Of a stretch of 64,000 bases of DNA, positions 34,792 through 44,142 are shown piece after piece. The translations under genes were made by a program, and so were the position numbers. Below the pieces are notes generated by a model. That model saw only the letters and a list, made by a program, of their open reading frames with translations, did no database searches and had not been told where the DNA came from. The DNA is taken from positions 186,001 to 250,000 of the forward strand of contig NZ_JARXXA010000001.1 in assembly GCF_029892785.1 (NCBI RefSeq). The letters are read 5' to 3'. The DNA comes from Parabacteroides sp. PH5-46 (GTDB lineage: Bacteria > Bacteroidota > Bacteroidia > Bacteroidales > Tannerellaceae). Each line of letters begins with the position of its first letter. The first letter of the stretch is position 1.

Positions 34792-35673
34792 ATGCAATTA
34801 ATAGACGGAAAGGCTGTGTCGGCCCAGATGAAAAAAGAAATCGCGGAAGAAGTAGCCCAAATTAAAAAGGCGGGAGGCAAGATCCCTCATTTGGCCGCTG
34901 TTTTGGTGGGGCACGATGGCGGTAGCGAAACGTATGTAGCCAGTAAAGTGCGTACATGCGAGGAAGTTGGATTCAAATCGTCGCTAATCCGCTATGAAGA
35001 AGATGTAACAGAAGAAGAATTGCTGGCTTGCGTGGATCGCCTGAATAATGATCCGGATGTAGACGGCTTTATTGTTCAGCTGCCTCTTCCCAAGCATATT
35101 TCAGAGCAGAAAATTATAGAAGCGATTGATTACCGCAAGGATGTAGATGGTTTCCATCCGATTAATGTAGGGCGTATGTCAATAGGGCTTCCCTGCTTTT
35201 TGTCGGCTACACCTGCCGGTATTCTGGAATTGCTGAAACGATACGAAATAGAAACAAAAGGGAAACATTGCGTGGTGCTGGGACGTAGCAATATTGTAGG
35301 TAAACCGATGGCTATGTTGATGATGCAAAAATCATACCCCGGCGATTGTACGGTAACCGTATGCCACAGTCGTTCGGAAAACCTGAAGGAAATGTGTCTC
35401 AATGCCGATATTATTATTGTAGCATTAGGTGTTCCTGAGTTTCTGAAGGCCGATATGGTAAAAGAAGGAGCCGTAGTGATAGATGTAGGTACTACGCGCA
35501 TGCCAAGCAGTGTAACCAAAAGCGGCTTTAAACTGACCGGTGATGTAAGGTTTGACGAAGTGTCTCCGAAATGCTCCTATATCACCCCCGTTCCGGGTGG
35601 TGTAGGCCCCATGACCATCATCTCCCTGATGCGCAACACCCTACTGGCCGGCAAGAAAGAAATCTACAAATAA
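34792..35673 (+). CDS. folD: FolD: methylenetetrahydrofolate dehydrogenase/cyclohydrolase
   Basis: A 293-residue bifunctional enzyme interconverting 5,10-methylene-THF, methenyl-THF and 10-formyl-THF. Signatures are [23 protein letters not shown] (with the catalytic Lys), [28 protein letters not shown] (NADP loop) and [19 protein letters not shown]. It supplies formyl groups used by the formyltransferase encoded at 44143. It is separated from ffh by 61 bases of simple TTA-rich sequence and may be co-transcribed. Confidence 0.97.
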   Translation: MQLIDGKAVSAQMKKEIAEEVAQIKKAGGKIPHLAAVLVGHDGGSETYVASKVRTCEEVGFKSSLIRYEEDVTEEELLACVDRLNNDPDVDGFIVQLPLPKHISEQKIIEAIDYRKDVDGFHPINVGRMSIGLPCFLSATPAGILELLKRYEIETKGKHCVVLGRSNIVGKPMAMLMMQKSYPGDCTVTVCHSRSENLKEMCLNADIIIVALGVPEFLKADMVKEGAVVIDVGTTRMPSSVTKSGFKLTGDVRFDEVSPKCSYITPVPGGVGPMTIISLMRNTLLAGKKEIYK

Positions 35674-35729
35674 CGATTAATGGGTTAACGATTAACGATT
35701 AATTCCGGCTAACTTTTTTTGGTGTTTCG

Positions 35730-35760
35730 TTTGCATCGTAAAAAATATTGCCTATCTTTG
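35730..35760 (+). promoter_or_regulatory. tRNA-His promoter
   Basis: TTTG (35730-35733), a 19-base spacer and TATCTTTG (35753-35760) match the Bacteroidota vegetative promoter exactly. The tRNA begins about 40 bases downstream. Confidence 0.78.
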
Positions 35761-35800
35761 CACCGTCTTTAAAGGTATATGCTTTTTAAGGCAAAACATG

Positions 35801-35874
35801 GTGATTGTAGCTCAGTTGGTTAGAGCATCGGATTGTGGTTCCGAGGGTCGCGGGTTCGAATCCCGTCTTTCACC
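35801..35874 (+). tRNA. tRNA-His (anticodon GTG)
   Basis: A cloverleaf with D arm GCTC/GAGC, anticodon stem CGGA-type around loop TTGTGGT (GTG) and T arm loop TTCGAAT. The base before position 1 (35800) is G and the discriminator is C (35874), the G-1:C73 pair required by histidyl-tRNA synthetase. In the acceptor stem (GTGATTG with CTTTCAC) positions 5:68 and 6:67 are T-T mismatches. CCA is not encoded. Confidence 0.93.
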
Positions 35875-35889
35875 CTAAATAATTGATAA

Positions 35890-35920
35890 AAAGGATACTC
35901 GTAAAGGGTATCCTTTTTTG
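35890..35920 (+). terminator. Intrinsic terminator of tRNA-His
   Basis: A 9-bp stem (AAAGGATAC at 35890-35898 with its complement at 35908-35916) and a T run follow the tRNA directly. A TATCTTTG -7-like box (35929-35936) comes immediately before the next start codon. Confidence 0.82.
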
Positions 35921-35941
35921 TTTTTTGTTATCTTTGCTTTT

Positions 35942-36523
35942 ATGACGAACTATACTTCTATATTATTCCTCTTTTTATGTATACTGTTTCCTGTGTCTTG
36001 TTTTGGACAGGATCGCTTAAAAGAAAAGGCTGATAGTGCTTTGGTTTTTTGCCAAGAAAATAAGATGAATACAGAGTATTGCATTTTGGTTGATATGAAG
36101 ATGCACTCCGGGAAAAAGCGCTTCTTTGTCTGGGATTTTAAGGGGGATAGCATTAGGCTGTCGAGCCTTTGTGCTCATGGTTATGGAGGTAGCAGTACGG
36201 AGGCTGATCCTGTGTTTAGCAATGTTTCAGGCAGTTATTGTACGTCGCTGGGGAAGTATAAGATCGGCATTTGTTCGTATAGCAAGTGGGGGATCAATGT
36301 ACATTATAAGTTGCACGGACTGGAAGCTACCAATAGCAATGCCTACAACCGGATTATTGTATTACACTCGCATCATCCTATCACTCCGGAAGAGATTTAC
36401 CCCTACCACTTGCCTTTGGGATATAGCCAGGGCTGTCCGGTGATTGATAATCAGAGCATGAAGAAACTGGATGAGATGTTCAGGAAGGAGAAGCGTCCGA
36501 CGCTTCTGTGGATTTATTATTAG
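35942..36523 (+). CDS. Secreted L,D-transpeptidase-like (murein YkuD-type) protein
   Basis: The product is 193 residues from ATG 35942; an upstream in-frame TTG at 35918 overlaps the tRNA terminator and is rejected. A signal peptide ends CFGQ at about residue 23. The body contains MKMHSGKKRFFVWDF, CAHGYGGSSTEADPVFSN, IVLHSHHP and YSQGCPVID, the last matching the catalytic Cys box of the murein L,D-transpeptidase catalytic family, with SQGC in place of the classical SHGC. It should act on peptidoglycan cross-links. The 3' end overlaps the convergent recQ gene by 44 bases. Confidence 0.82.
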   Translation: MTNYTSILFLFLCILFPVSCFGQDRLKEKADSALVFCQENKMNTEYCILVDMKMHSGKKRFFVWDFKGDSIRLSSLCAHGYGGSSTEADPVFSNVSGSYCTSLGKYKIGICSYSKWGINVHYKLHGLEATNSNAYNRIIVLHSHHPITPEEIYPYHLPLGYSQGCPVIDNQSMKKLDEMFRKEKRPTLLWIYY

Positions 36524-38435
36524 CTTCCTTGTTTTCCGCTAAGGATAGGTAGCCGTCTTGCAGGATGAATTGTTCGTCGTGGTCGGCCAGGAAACGGATG
36601 ACAGTGAGGCTTTTTTCTTTGGGATAGTCTAGTAAATCAGTTATATTGCGGATGTTTTGTGGCTCGTTGGTCAGTACCTCCATGAGTGCCTCTTTTATGG
36701 TATTAAATTCGGCATTGGTAAGTCCGGATTCGTTCTTAGCGAGGCATACATCGCAGGTTCCGCATGCTTTCGCCTTTTTCTCGCCAAAATAGCGGAGAAG
36801 CATTATATTTCTGCATACCCTGTCTTCATTGATATACTCCAACACATGCCCGATTCTGTTTTCCAACTTCTTTTTCCGCTCTTCGTAGGCCGAATAGGGG
36901 ATTGAAAGGTATTTTTGTTCTTCCCGAATCCTGGTATAGATAATCAGAGGTGTCTTTTTCCGGGGGATATAATGAACGATCCTGTATTTGGATAGACCCA
37001 CCAATACATTGTAGACATCTTGCTGAGATAGTTGGCAGCGGCTGGCTATCAGGCTTTCGTCTATATAGGCATAATCGGCAAAGAGACCGGTATAGGAGCG
37101 CAAAAGAGCTTGTATAACATCGTCGATTTGCTTGTTCTGATTCAAATGCTTGTACAGGTCGTCACGCGTCACTGTAAAAATCAGGCGTGAAGCACTGTCT
37201 ATTTCTTCCGTATATTCAATATAGCCAGATAGTTCCAGTATTTTCAATGCGTGGTGAGTTTGCAGGATAGAGAACCTGAAAACGGAGCAAAAGTCTGTCA
37301 GCGAGAAGTCATGCACACTGTCCAGCCCATAGCCTACGGCAATCTGGAAGTAGTTTCCCAAGGCCTCATATACCCGGCGTATGAATGCCAGATCGGGAAA
37401 TTCGTCAGACAGGCGCTTCTTTAACTTGGCATTGTCTGTATGCCCGCATAAAGCTACGGCATAGGCTTTTTTTTCATCCCGCCCGGCTCGTCCGGCCTCC
37501 TGATAATACTCTTCCAGTGAGCCCGGCATGTCGATATGCACTACCAGCCGCACATCCGGTTTGTCTATCCCCATACCGAAAGCATTGGTAGAGACAATCA
37601 CGCGACATTCATTGTTTTTCCATCTGTTCTGACGGAGGTTTTTTTCTTCCCGGTTCAGCCCGGCGTGGAAAAAGTCGGCAGAGATATCCATCTGTTTCAG
37701 GATAGTAGCTATTTCTTTGGTGCGTTGTCTGTTGCGCACATACACAATAGCCGTACCCTGTACCTTTTGCAGAATATGAACTAAAGTCTTGAATTTATCG
37801 TCGGTTTGCCGGACTATATAGGAGAGGTTTTTCCGGTAAAAGCTCTTCCGAAAAACATTCTTTTTCTTGAATAAGAGCTTGTCTTGTATATCATCAATCA
37901 CATCGGGCGTTGCAGTAGCTGTAAGCGCCAGTATCGGTACAGTTGGCAACAGCTCGCGGATTTTGGCAATGCCGAGGTAGGAGGGGCGGAAGTCATATCC
38001 CCATTGAGAGATACAGTGGCTTTCGTCAACAACCAGCAGAGATACAGTCATCGCCTGCAGCTTTGCCTGGAATAAGTCCGTGCCAAGCCGTTCGGGAGAG
38101 ACGTAGAGGAATTTATAATTGCCGAAGATGCAGTTTTCCAGTTGTTGAATGATTTCCTGGCGGGACATACCGGAGTATACGGCTGTAGCTTTAATACCCA
38201 CCTTGCGCAGGTTGTCCACCTGGTCTTTCATCAATGCAATAAGTGGTGTGACAACCAGGCATATCCCTTCGGATGCTAAGGCAGGAACCTGGAATGTGAT
38301 GGATTTACCTCCTCCGGTAGGCATCAAGCCTAAGGTATCTTTACCTGAAACTACCGAGTGGATAATCTCTTCTTGTAACGGCCGAAAAGAGGTATAACCC
38401 CAGTATTTCTCTAATATTTCGTGGTAAACATCCAC
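36480..38435 (-). CDS. recQ: RecQ-family ATP-dependent DNA helicase
   Basis: A 651-residue 3'-5' helicase. It shows the motif 0 region YWGYTSFRPLQEEII, Walker A PTGGGKSITFQVPA, DESHCISQWGYDFRPSY (DEAH-type box and the RecQ aromatic loop), ATATP, and motif VI QEAGRAGRDEKKA. A zinc-binding segment CRNIMLLRYFGEKKAKACGTCDVC follows, then a C-terminal winged-helix-like region. Five bases separate it from the upstream recJ gene, so recombination functions are grouped. Its last 44 bases lie antisense within the transpeptidase gene. Confidence 0.95.
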   Translation of the reverse strand: MDVYHEILEKYWGYTSFRPLQEEIIHSVVSGKDTLGLMPTGGGKSITFQVPALASEGICLVVTPLIALMKDQVDNLRKVGIKATAVYSGMSRQEIIQQLENCIFGNYKFLYVSPERLGTDLFQAKLQAMTVSLLVVDESHCISQWGYDFRPSYLGIAKIRELLPTVPILALTATATPDVIDDIQDKLLFKKKNVFRKSFYRKNLSYIVRQTDDKFKTLVHILQKVQGTAIVYVRNRQRTKEIATILKQMDISADFFHAGLNREEKNLRQNRWKNNECRVIVSTNAFGMGIDKPDVRLVVHIDMPGSLEEYYQEAGRAGRDEKKAYAVALCGHTDNAKLKKRLSDEFPDLAFIRRVYEALGNYFQIAVGYGLDSVHDFSLTDFCSVFRFSILQTHHALKILELSGYIEYTEEIDSASRLIFTVTRDDLYKHLNQNKQIDDVIQALLRSYTGLFADYAYIDESLIASRCQLSQQDVYNVLVGLSKYRIVHYIPRKKTPLIIYTRIREEQKYLSIPYSAYEERKKKLENRIGHVLEYINEDRVCRNIMLLRYFGEKKAKACGTCDVCLAKNESGLTNAEFNTIKEALMEVLTNEPQNIRNITDLLDYPKEKSLTVIRFLADHDEQFILQDGYLSLAENKEANNKSTEASDASPS

Positions 38436-38439
38436 TGAT

Positions 38440-40161
38440 TCACAAATCGTCCGTTTTAATGTCTTTGATCAGTAATTGAGGTGCTTTTGTATTGTATGCG
38501 TTCTCCTCAATCGTATAACAAATATTGAAAGGTTTCATGGATTTGATATAATCAAAATGCTGGCTCATACCGAAAGCTATCGCGTGAACCGGAATCTTGG
38601 AATTGTCGTCTATCAACTCGAGCTTGATATGGTCGGAGTCTTTCCCTACCAGCTTGCTTGTTCCGTAGTCCCTTACTGCCAGACTGCAGAAAACAGGTTT
38701 CTGATTTTCGGGGCCGAAAGGGCTCATTTTGTTTAGTTCCTTGCTCAGTTTGCTGGTGATATCTTTCATTTCCAGCACGGCATCAATATCAATCTGAGGA
38801 GTCATCTGTTCCGGATCTATCACTCCACTGGCCTGTTCCAGAAAACGTTTGGTGAATTCTTCCAGATTTTCTTCTCTCATAGACAGGCCGGCAGCATAGG
38901 TATGCCCTCCGAAATTCTCCAGCAAGTCGCGGCAATTCTCAATCGCTTTGTATATATCAAAACCAGTGATGGAGCGAGCCGATCCGGTGATTAGTTCCGA
39001 TGATTTGGTCAGAACAACTGCCGGACGGTAATATTTCTCCGTAAGTCTGGAAGCCACAATACCGATCACTCCCTTGTGCCAGCTGGGTTCATATACCACA
39101 ATAGCCTTGCGATCTTCCATGTTACTGAATGTGTCGATAACGGCATTGGCCTCGTCTGTGATCTTTTTATCCAGCTCGCGGCGTTCGTCATTGTACTGAT
39201 TGATGTTTTCGCTTTTCTCGCGAGCGCTTTCCGTATCTTTGGCCAAGAGTAAATCTACTGCCTCTTTCCCGTTCATCATACGTCCGGAGGCATTGATGCG
39301 GGGGCCTATTTTAAATACGATATCGTTGATGGTAATGGGCTTACCGGTTAATCCGCAAATGTCGATAATCCCTTTCAGACCCATGCCCGGGTTACTGTTC
39401 AGTTGTTTGAGCCCGTAATGTGCCAGTATGCGATTTTCTCCTGTAATCGGAACGATGTCGGAGGCAATACTAACAGCAATAAGGTCCAACAGGTTTTCCA
39501 GCTTGGAAAAAGGAAAGCCATTGCTTTTGGCAAAGGCTTGCATAAACTTGAACCCTACGCCACAACCGGATAGGTGTTCATACGGATAAATAGAATCAAC
39601 ACGTTTGGCATCCAGTACAGCTACTGCATCCGGCAGCGTATCATCGGGCATGTGATGATCGCAGATGATGAAATCGATACCCTTTGTCTTGGCATATTCG
39701 ATCTTATCAATGGCCTTGATACCGCAATCCAGGGCGATAATCAGGCTAAAGCCGTTTTCAGCGGCATAGTCAATACCTTTATAGGAAATCCCATAGCCTT
39801 CGTCATACCGGTCGGGTATGTAATAGTCGAGCGTGGATGAGTACTGGCGCAAAAACTTATAAACTAACGAAACAGCTGTTGTTCCGTCTACATCATAATC
39901 CCCATAAACTAAGATTTTTTCTTTATTTCCCAGTGCCTTATCTAGTCTTTTCACTGCTTTGTCCATGTCTGGCATCAGAAATGGATCATGCAGATTGTTC
40001 AGGCTGGGTTTAAAGAACTTCTTAACTTCATCTGCAGAAGTAATACCTCTCTGGATGAGTAACTGGCATGTAATCGGATTAAGTCCCAACTCTTTAGCCA
40101 ACTCATCTTTTTCATGTAACTCTTCTATGGATAGGGTTTGTAAGTTCCATTTGTTAATCAT
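38440..40161 (-). CDS. recJ: Single-stranded-DNA-specific exonuclease RecJ
   Basis: The product is 573 residues from ATG 40161 (MINKWNLQTLSIEELHE). An upstream ATG adds 17 residues unlike the family and is not used. DHH phosphoesterase motifs are clear: VYGDYDVDGTTAVSLVYKFL, ALDCGI, CDHHMPDD, and the DHHA1 segment RSITGFDIYKAIENC with FGGHTYAAGLSM. It degrades 5' single-stranded ends in recombination and mismatch repair and is transcribed ahead of recQ, a common partner. Confidence 0.95.
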   Translation of the reverse strand: MINKWNLQTLSIEELHEKDELAKELGLNPITCQLLIQRGITSADEVKKFFKPSLNNLHDPFLMPDMDKAVKRLDKALGNKEKILVYGDYDVDGTTAVSLVYKFLRQYSSTLDYYIPDRYDEGYGISYKGIDYAAENGFSLIIALDCGIKAIDKIEYAKTKGIDFIICDHHMPDDTLPDAVAVLDAKRVDSIYPYEHLSGCGVGFKFMQAFAKSNGFPFSKLENLLDLIAVSIASDIVPITGENRILAHYGLKQLNSNPGMGLKGIIDICGLTGKPITINDIVFKIGPRINASGRMMNGKEAVDLLLAKDTESAREKSENINQYNDERRELDKKITDEANAVIDTFSNMEDRKAIVVYEPSWHKGVIGIVASRLTEKYYRPAVVLTKSSELITGSARSITGFDIYKAIENCRDLLENFGGHTYAAGLSMREENLEEFTKRFLEQASGVIDPEQMTPQIDIDAVLEMKDITSKLSKELNKMSPFGPENQKPVFCSLAVRDYGTSKLVGKDSDHIKLELIDDNSKIPVHAIAFGMSQHFDYIKSMKPFNICYTIEENAYNTKAPQLLIKDIKTDDL

Positions 40162-40373
40162 TATATATTGTTTTTTTCTTTCCAGATGTCGCAGGATGCA
40201 TTTTGGATACAAAATGCATCATTCCGTGTGCATTATTCCACACACTATTTCAATCCGTAAATTTAGGTATTTTATATTGATATTTGCAACAAAGTATTCT
40301 AAAATAGTTTTTTCATTATATATTTTTTATAGTATCCGAATGATTTGTACATTTGTCACAATTTAAAATTGGC

Positions 40374-40934
40374 ATGATAAATGATTTGAAAATGGCCTGC
40401 GAAGTGATGCGTGGCGGAGGGATTATCCTTTATCCCACAGATACGATCTGGGGTATAGGATGCGATGCGACTAACGAGGAGGCCGTACAACGTGTGTATG
40501 AACTAAAAAAAAGAATAGACAATAAGGCTATGCTGGTATTGGTAGACGATGCAGCCAAACTGGATCGCTACGTAGAAGAAATGCCCGATATCGCATGGGA
40601 TCTTATTGAGGTGGCAGATAAACCACTCACGGTTATTTATTCGCAGGGGAAAAACCTGGCTAAGAATCTGCTGGCCGAAGACGGCAGTATCGGTATACGC
40701 GTTACCCGTGAGGACTTCTCCCGCCGCTTGTGTGAAGCCTTCCGCAAACCATTGGTTTCAACTTCTGCCAATATAAGCGGAGAACCATCGCCTGCTAATT
40801 TCAGTGAAATATCCGAAGAAATAAAAGAGGGGGTAGACTACATCGTACAATACCGCCGGGATGATAGAACCAAAGCAACCCCGTCGAGTATTATCAAGCT
40901 GGGTAAAGGAGGCCTTGTTCAGGTAATCAGATAA
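40374..40934 (+). CDS. L-threonylcarbamoyladenylate synthase (Sua5/YrdC family)
   Basis: The product is 186 residues from ATG 40374; the in-frame TTG at 40353 lies within the likely -7 box TACATTTG (40348-40355). It makes threonylcarbamoyl-AMP for the t6A37 modification of ANN-decoding tRNAs. The fold signatures are GGGIILYPTDTIWGIGCDATN, KKRIDNKAMLVLV, GSIGIRVTREDF and PLVSTSANISGEPS. It is a short YrdC-type without the Sua5 C-terminal domain. Five bases separate it from the sugar transferase gene. Confidence 0.92.
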   Translation: MINDLKMACEVMRGGGIILYPTDTIWGIGCDATNEEAVQRVYELKKRIDNKAMLVLVDDAAKLDRYVEEMPDIAWDLIEVADKPLTVIYSQGKNLAKNLLAEDGSIGIRVTREDFSRRLCEAFRKPLVSTSANISGEPSPANFSEISEEIKEGVDYIVQYRRDDRTKATPSSIIKLGKGGLVQVIR

Positions 40935-40939
40935 GACCT

Positions 40940-42340
40940 ATGAATAAAAAAGCTCAGATAGCCAAATACGTTATTTCGGATTTTATATCGGCATCTATTG
41001 TCTGGATATTATTTAATCTACTTCGCTACCATGAGATAGCTTCATATCTGGGATATAGTTCACTTAAAAGTTATTTGCTGTCTGATGTAGTATTCGAGGG
41101 ACAATTACTGGTTCCTTTTTTTTGGCTGATTCTTCACAGCTTATCCGGTTATTATAACAAGCCTTTCGGAAAATCCAGGATAGCGGAGTTCTTTACTACT
41201 TTCATAACGGTTCTCATAGGGGTTACTTCCTTGTTTTTCATTATGATACTGAACGACTTGCCCCGTTCGTTTCAGATTTATTACGAATTGTATTTTTCAT
41301 TGCTTGCTTTGCAATTCTTGTTGACTTATATCCCGCGTCTTATTGTTACCCAGATCGGTTTGAGTAAGATCAGGAACAGGGAATGGTCGCAGAATGTACT
41401 TATAATCGGGGCGGGGTCTAAAGCGCAGCGGATAGCTGACAGTTTGTACGATTTGGGTTATACTATCTCCGGTTTTATACCCGAAGACGATGAAGAACTG
41501 GTCTGTGTAGATGAAAACCGGATTGCCGGAACACTAAATGAACTATCTGAAATAGTCATTTCCAGACAGATACACGAGATCGTTGTAGCGATTGAGTCTC
41601 CGGAGAATGAGAAGCAGGTAAACATTCTTTATTCGCTTTACCGATATGCTTTGCCAATTAAAGTGCTGGCAGACAAGTCTACAATGCTTAACAAAGTAAA
41701 GATCAAGACGATTCTTGGTGCCCCCTTGATAAATGTTTCGGATAATAACTTTTCGGAAGTAGAAAAGAATATCAAGTTTGTACTGGATAAAGTTTTTTCT
41801 TTTCTTGTGTTGGTCTTGCTTTCTCCTTTGTTTTTGTACCTTGGCTGGCGGGTTAAGAGAGGCTCTCCCGGTCCGGTGTTCTTTAGCCAGGAACGTATTG
41901 GCTATATGGGTAAACCCTTTATGATGTATAAGTTCCGCACGATGTATCAGGATTCGGAGCAGGAGGGGCCTTTATTGGCTTCCGAGAACGACAGCCGGAT
42001 TACCCCTTTCGGGCGGCTGTTGCGCAAATACCGCCTGGATGAGATTCCGCAGTTCTGGAATGTACTGAAAGGGGATATGTCTTTGGTTGGTCCGCGCCCG
42101 GAACGGAAGTATTATATCGATCAAATCGTGAAAAAAGCACCTTATTATTACCTTTTGCACAATGTAAGACCGGGAATTACTTCCTGGGGAATGGTAAAAT
42201 ACGGGTATGCCGGTAATGTAGACGAGATGGTGGAACGTTTGGAATATGATATGCTTTATTACGAAAATATGTCTTTAGTATTAGATTTAACAATTTTAAT
42301 TTACACAGTGAAAACTGTTGTTACAGGTAAAGGAATTTGA
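40940..42340 (+). CDS. Polyprenyl-phosphate sugar-1-phosphate transferase (exopolysaccharide initiation)
   Basis: A 466-residue membrane enzyme. Four or five N-terminal membrane helices (about 10-125) precede a Rossmann-like domain (NVLIIGAGSKAQRIADSLYDLGYTISGFIPED). A further helix (about 277-297) leads into the catalytic domain with KRGSPGPVFFSQERIG, FMMYKFRTM, RKYRLDEIPQFWNVLKGDMSLVGPRPE and the final PGITSWGMVKYGYA. It should transfer a hexose-1-phosphate to undecaprenyl phosphate to begin polysaccharide or glycoprotein glycan synthesis. No glycosyltransferase cluster follows, so it may be the general initiating enzyme. Confidence 0.92.
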   Translation: MNKKAQIAKYVISDFISASIVWILFNLLRYHEIASYLGYSSLKSYLLSDVVFEGQLLVPFFWLILHSLSGYYNKPFGKSRIAEFFTTFITVLIGVTSLFFIMILNDLPRSFQIYYELYFSLLALQFLLTYIPRLIVTQIGLSKIRNREWSQNVLIIGAGSKAQRIADSLYDLGYTISGFIPEDDEELVCVDENRIAGTLNELSEIVISRQIHEIVVAIESPENEKQVNILYSLYRYALPIKVLADKSTMLNKVKIKTILGAPLINVSDNNFSEVEKNIKFVLDKVFSFLVLVLLSPLFLYLGWRVKRGSPGPVFFSQERIGYMGKPFMMYKFRTMYQDSEQEGPLLASENDSRITPFGRLLRKYRLDEIPQFWNVLKGDMSLVGPRPERKYYIDQIVKKAPYYYLLHNVRPGITSWGMVKYGYAGNVDEMVERLEYDMLYYENMSLVLDLTILIYTVKTVVTGKGI

Positions 42341-42341
42341 A

Positions 42342-44129
42342 ATGGCAAAGAAAGAAAGTTTGTTTTATAAATTCCTGTTATGGAGGGAAAAGAACGTTAA
42401 GGAAAAAAACTTTGTTTTGGCCCTTAGTTTTGTGGTAGGGATATGTACTGCCGCCTCTGCTATCTTACTGAAATATCTGATCCATGTTATCCAACGATTG
42501 CTTACGCAGAACATGGATGTTAGCCAGGCCAACTATTTGCTGTTATTGTATCCTGTTCTAGGTATTCTGCTGGCAGGTTTGTTTGTGAAATACGTTGTTC
42601 GCGACGATATCAGCCATGGGGTAACCAAGATACTGTATGCAATTTCTCAGCGCAAAAGCCGTATTAAGCCGCATAATATGTGGTCGTCGCTGGCAGCCAG
42701 TTCTGTTACCATTGGTTTTGGTGGTTCGGTAGGAGCGGAAGCACCGATTGTCCTGACAGGAGCTGCTATCGGATCCAATCTCGGACGGGCGTTCAAGATG
42801 GAGCAGAAAACGCTGATGCTGCTTGTCGGTTGTGGAGCAGCCGGAGCGGTTGCCGGTATTTTTAAAGCGCCGATAGCCGGGTTGGTATTCGTTATTGAGG
42901 TATTGATGCTCGATCTCACTATGACTTCCGTTATGCCTTTATTGATATCATCGGTTACGGCAGCTACGGTATCCTATATTTTTACGGGTACGGAAGCGAT
43001 GTTCAAGTTTTCGCAGACTGAAGTATTCGAGATCGGACGAATCCCTTATGTACTGCTGCTGGGTGTTTTTTGCGGCTTGGTTTCCCTTTATTTTACCCGG
43101 GTAATGAACCGGGTAGAGGGTGTATATCGTAAGTTGGGAACATTCTGGCGTAAGTTTCTTGTAGGAGGCTCTATGCTGAGTATCCTTATCTTCTTGTTTC
43201 CGCCGCTGTATGGTGAAGGTTACGATACTATCGGTTCCTTGCTGAATGGTCAGTTCTCCCATATTATGAATAAGAGTTTGTTCTACGGGATGAATGATTC
43301 GTATTGGGGAGTCCTTATCTTTTTGTTCTTAATCCTTCTTACCAAGGTGTTTGCCTCGTCGGCTACGAATGGAGGAGGGGGTTGCGGGGGGATTTTTGCT
43401 CCTAGTTTGTTTCTGGGCTGTATTGCCGGTTTTATGTTTGCTCATACGTCCAATTATTTCGACTTTACCCGTTACTTGTCAGAGAAGAACTTTGCTCTGC
43501 TAGGGATGGCCGGAGTGATGTCTGGTGTTATGCATGCACCACTTACGGGTGTATTCCTGATAGCCGAGCTGACCGGGGGCTACGATCTCTTCTTGCCTTT
43601 GATGATTGTTTCTATCAGTTCTTACCTTACGATAATCATGTTTGAGCCGCATAGTATCTACTCCATGCGTCTGGCACAGAAGGGTGAGCTGCTTACCCAC
43701 CATAAAGATAAGGCGGTATTAACCTTATTGAATGTAGATGCCGTGATAGAGAAGGACTTTCTGACGGTTCAGCCGGATATGACCTTGGGGGATATGGTGA
43801 AAGTAATTGCCAAAAGCGGGCGTAACGCCTTCCCAGTAGTGGATAAGAATGGTATTTTGATGGGTATCGTATTACTCGATAATATCCGTAATATCATGTT
43901 CCGCCCGGAATTATATGACCGCTTCAAGGTCTCTAAATTCATGGTCTCTCCACCGGCTAAAATAGTGCTGAATACTTCTATGGAAAGGGTGATGCAGATA
44001 TTCGACGATACGAAAGCCTGGAACCTGCCGGTTATCGATGAAAACGGCCAATATATAGGTTTTATGTCAAAATCCAAGATATTTAACTCGTATCGCGAAG
44101 TGTTGGTAGACCATTTTTCTAATGATTAA
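42342..44129 (+). CDS. ClC-family chloride channel/antiporter with CBS pair
   Basis: The product is 595 residues from ATG 42342, one base after the stop of the preceding gene; the frame upstream offers only a TTG. The membrane part (about 20-430) has GFGGSVGAEAPIVLTGAAIGSNLGR (the gating-Glu region, GAEAP in place of G[KR]EGP) and GGGGCGGIFAPSLFLGC. The first anion loop usually reading GSGIP is replaced by DDISHGVTKIL. Two CBS domains occupy the C-terminus (about 445-590). It should exchange or conduct chloride or a related anion. Confidence 0.92.
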   Translation: MAKKESLFYKFLLWREKNVKEKNFVLALSFVVGICTAASAILLKYLIHVIQRLLTQNMDVSQANYLLLLYPVLGILLAGLFVKYVVRDDISHGVTKILYAISQRKSRIKPHNMWSSLAASSVTIGFGGSVGAEAPIVLTGAAIGSNLGRAFKMEQKTLMLLVGCGAAGAVAGIFKAPIAGLVFVIEVLMLDLTMTSVMPLLISSVTAATVSYIFTGTEAMFKFSQTEVFEIGRIPYVLLLGVFCGLVSLYFTRVMNRVEGVYRKLGTFWRKFLVGGSMLSILIFLFPPLYGEGYDTIGSLLNGQFSHIMNKSLFYGMNDSYWGVLIFLFLILLTKVFASSATNGGGGCGGIFAPSLFLGCIAGFMFAHTSNYFDFTRYLSEKNFALLGMAGVMSGVMHAPLTGVFLIAELTGGYDLFLPLMIVSISSYLTIIMFEPHSIYSMRLAQKGELLTHHKDKAVLTLLNVDAVIEKDFLTVQPDMTLGDMVKVIAKSGRNAFPVVDKNGILMGIVLLDNIRNIMFRPELYDRFKVSKFMVSPPAKIVLNTSMERVMQIFDDTKAWNLPVIDENGQYIGFMSKSKIFNSYREVLVDHFSND

Positions 44130-44142
44130 TACTAAACGATTA

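Noticed and set aside
35674-35702. Tandem AACGATTAA-like words after folD, also near 12950 and 44130
   Set aside because: They are short, AT-rich and irregular. No consistent spacing or structure distinguishes them from simple intergenic sequence.
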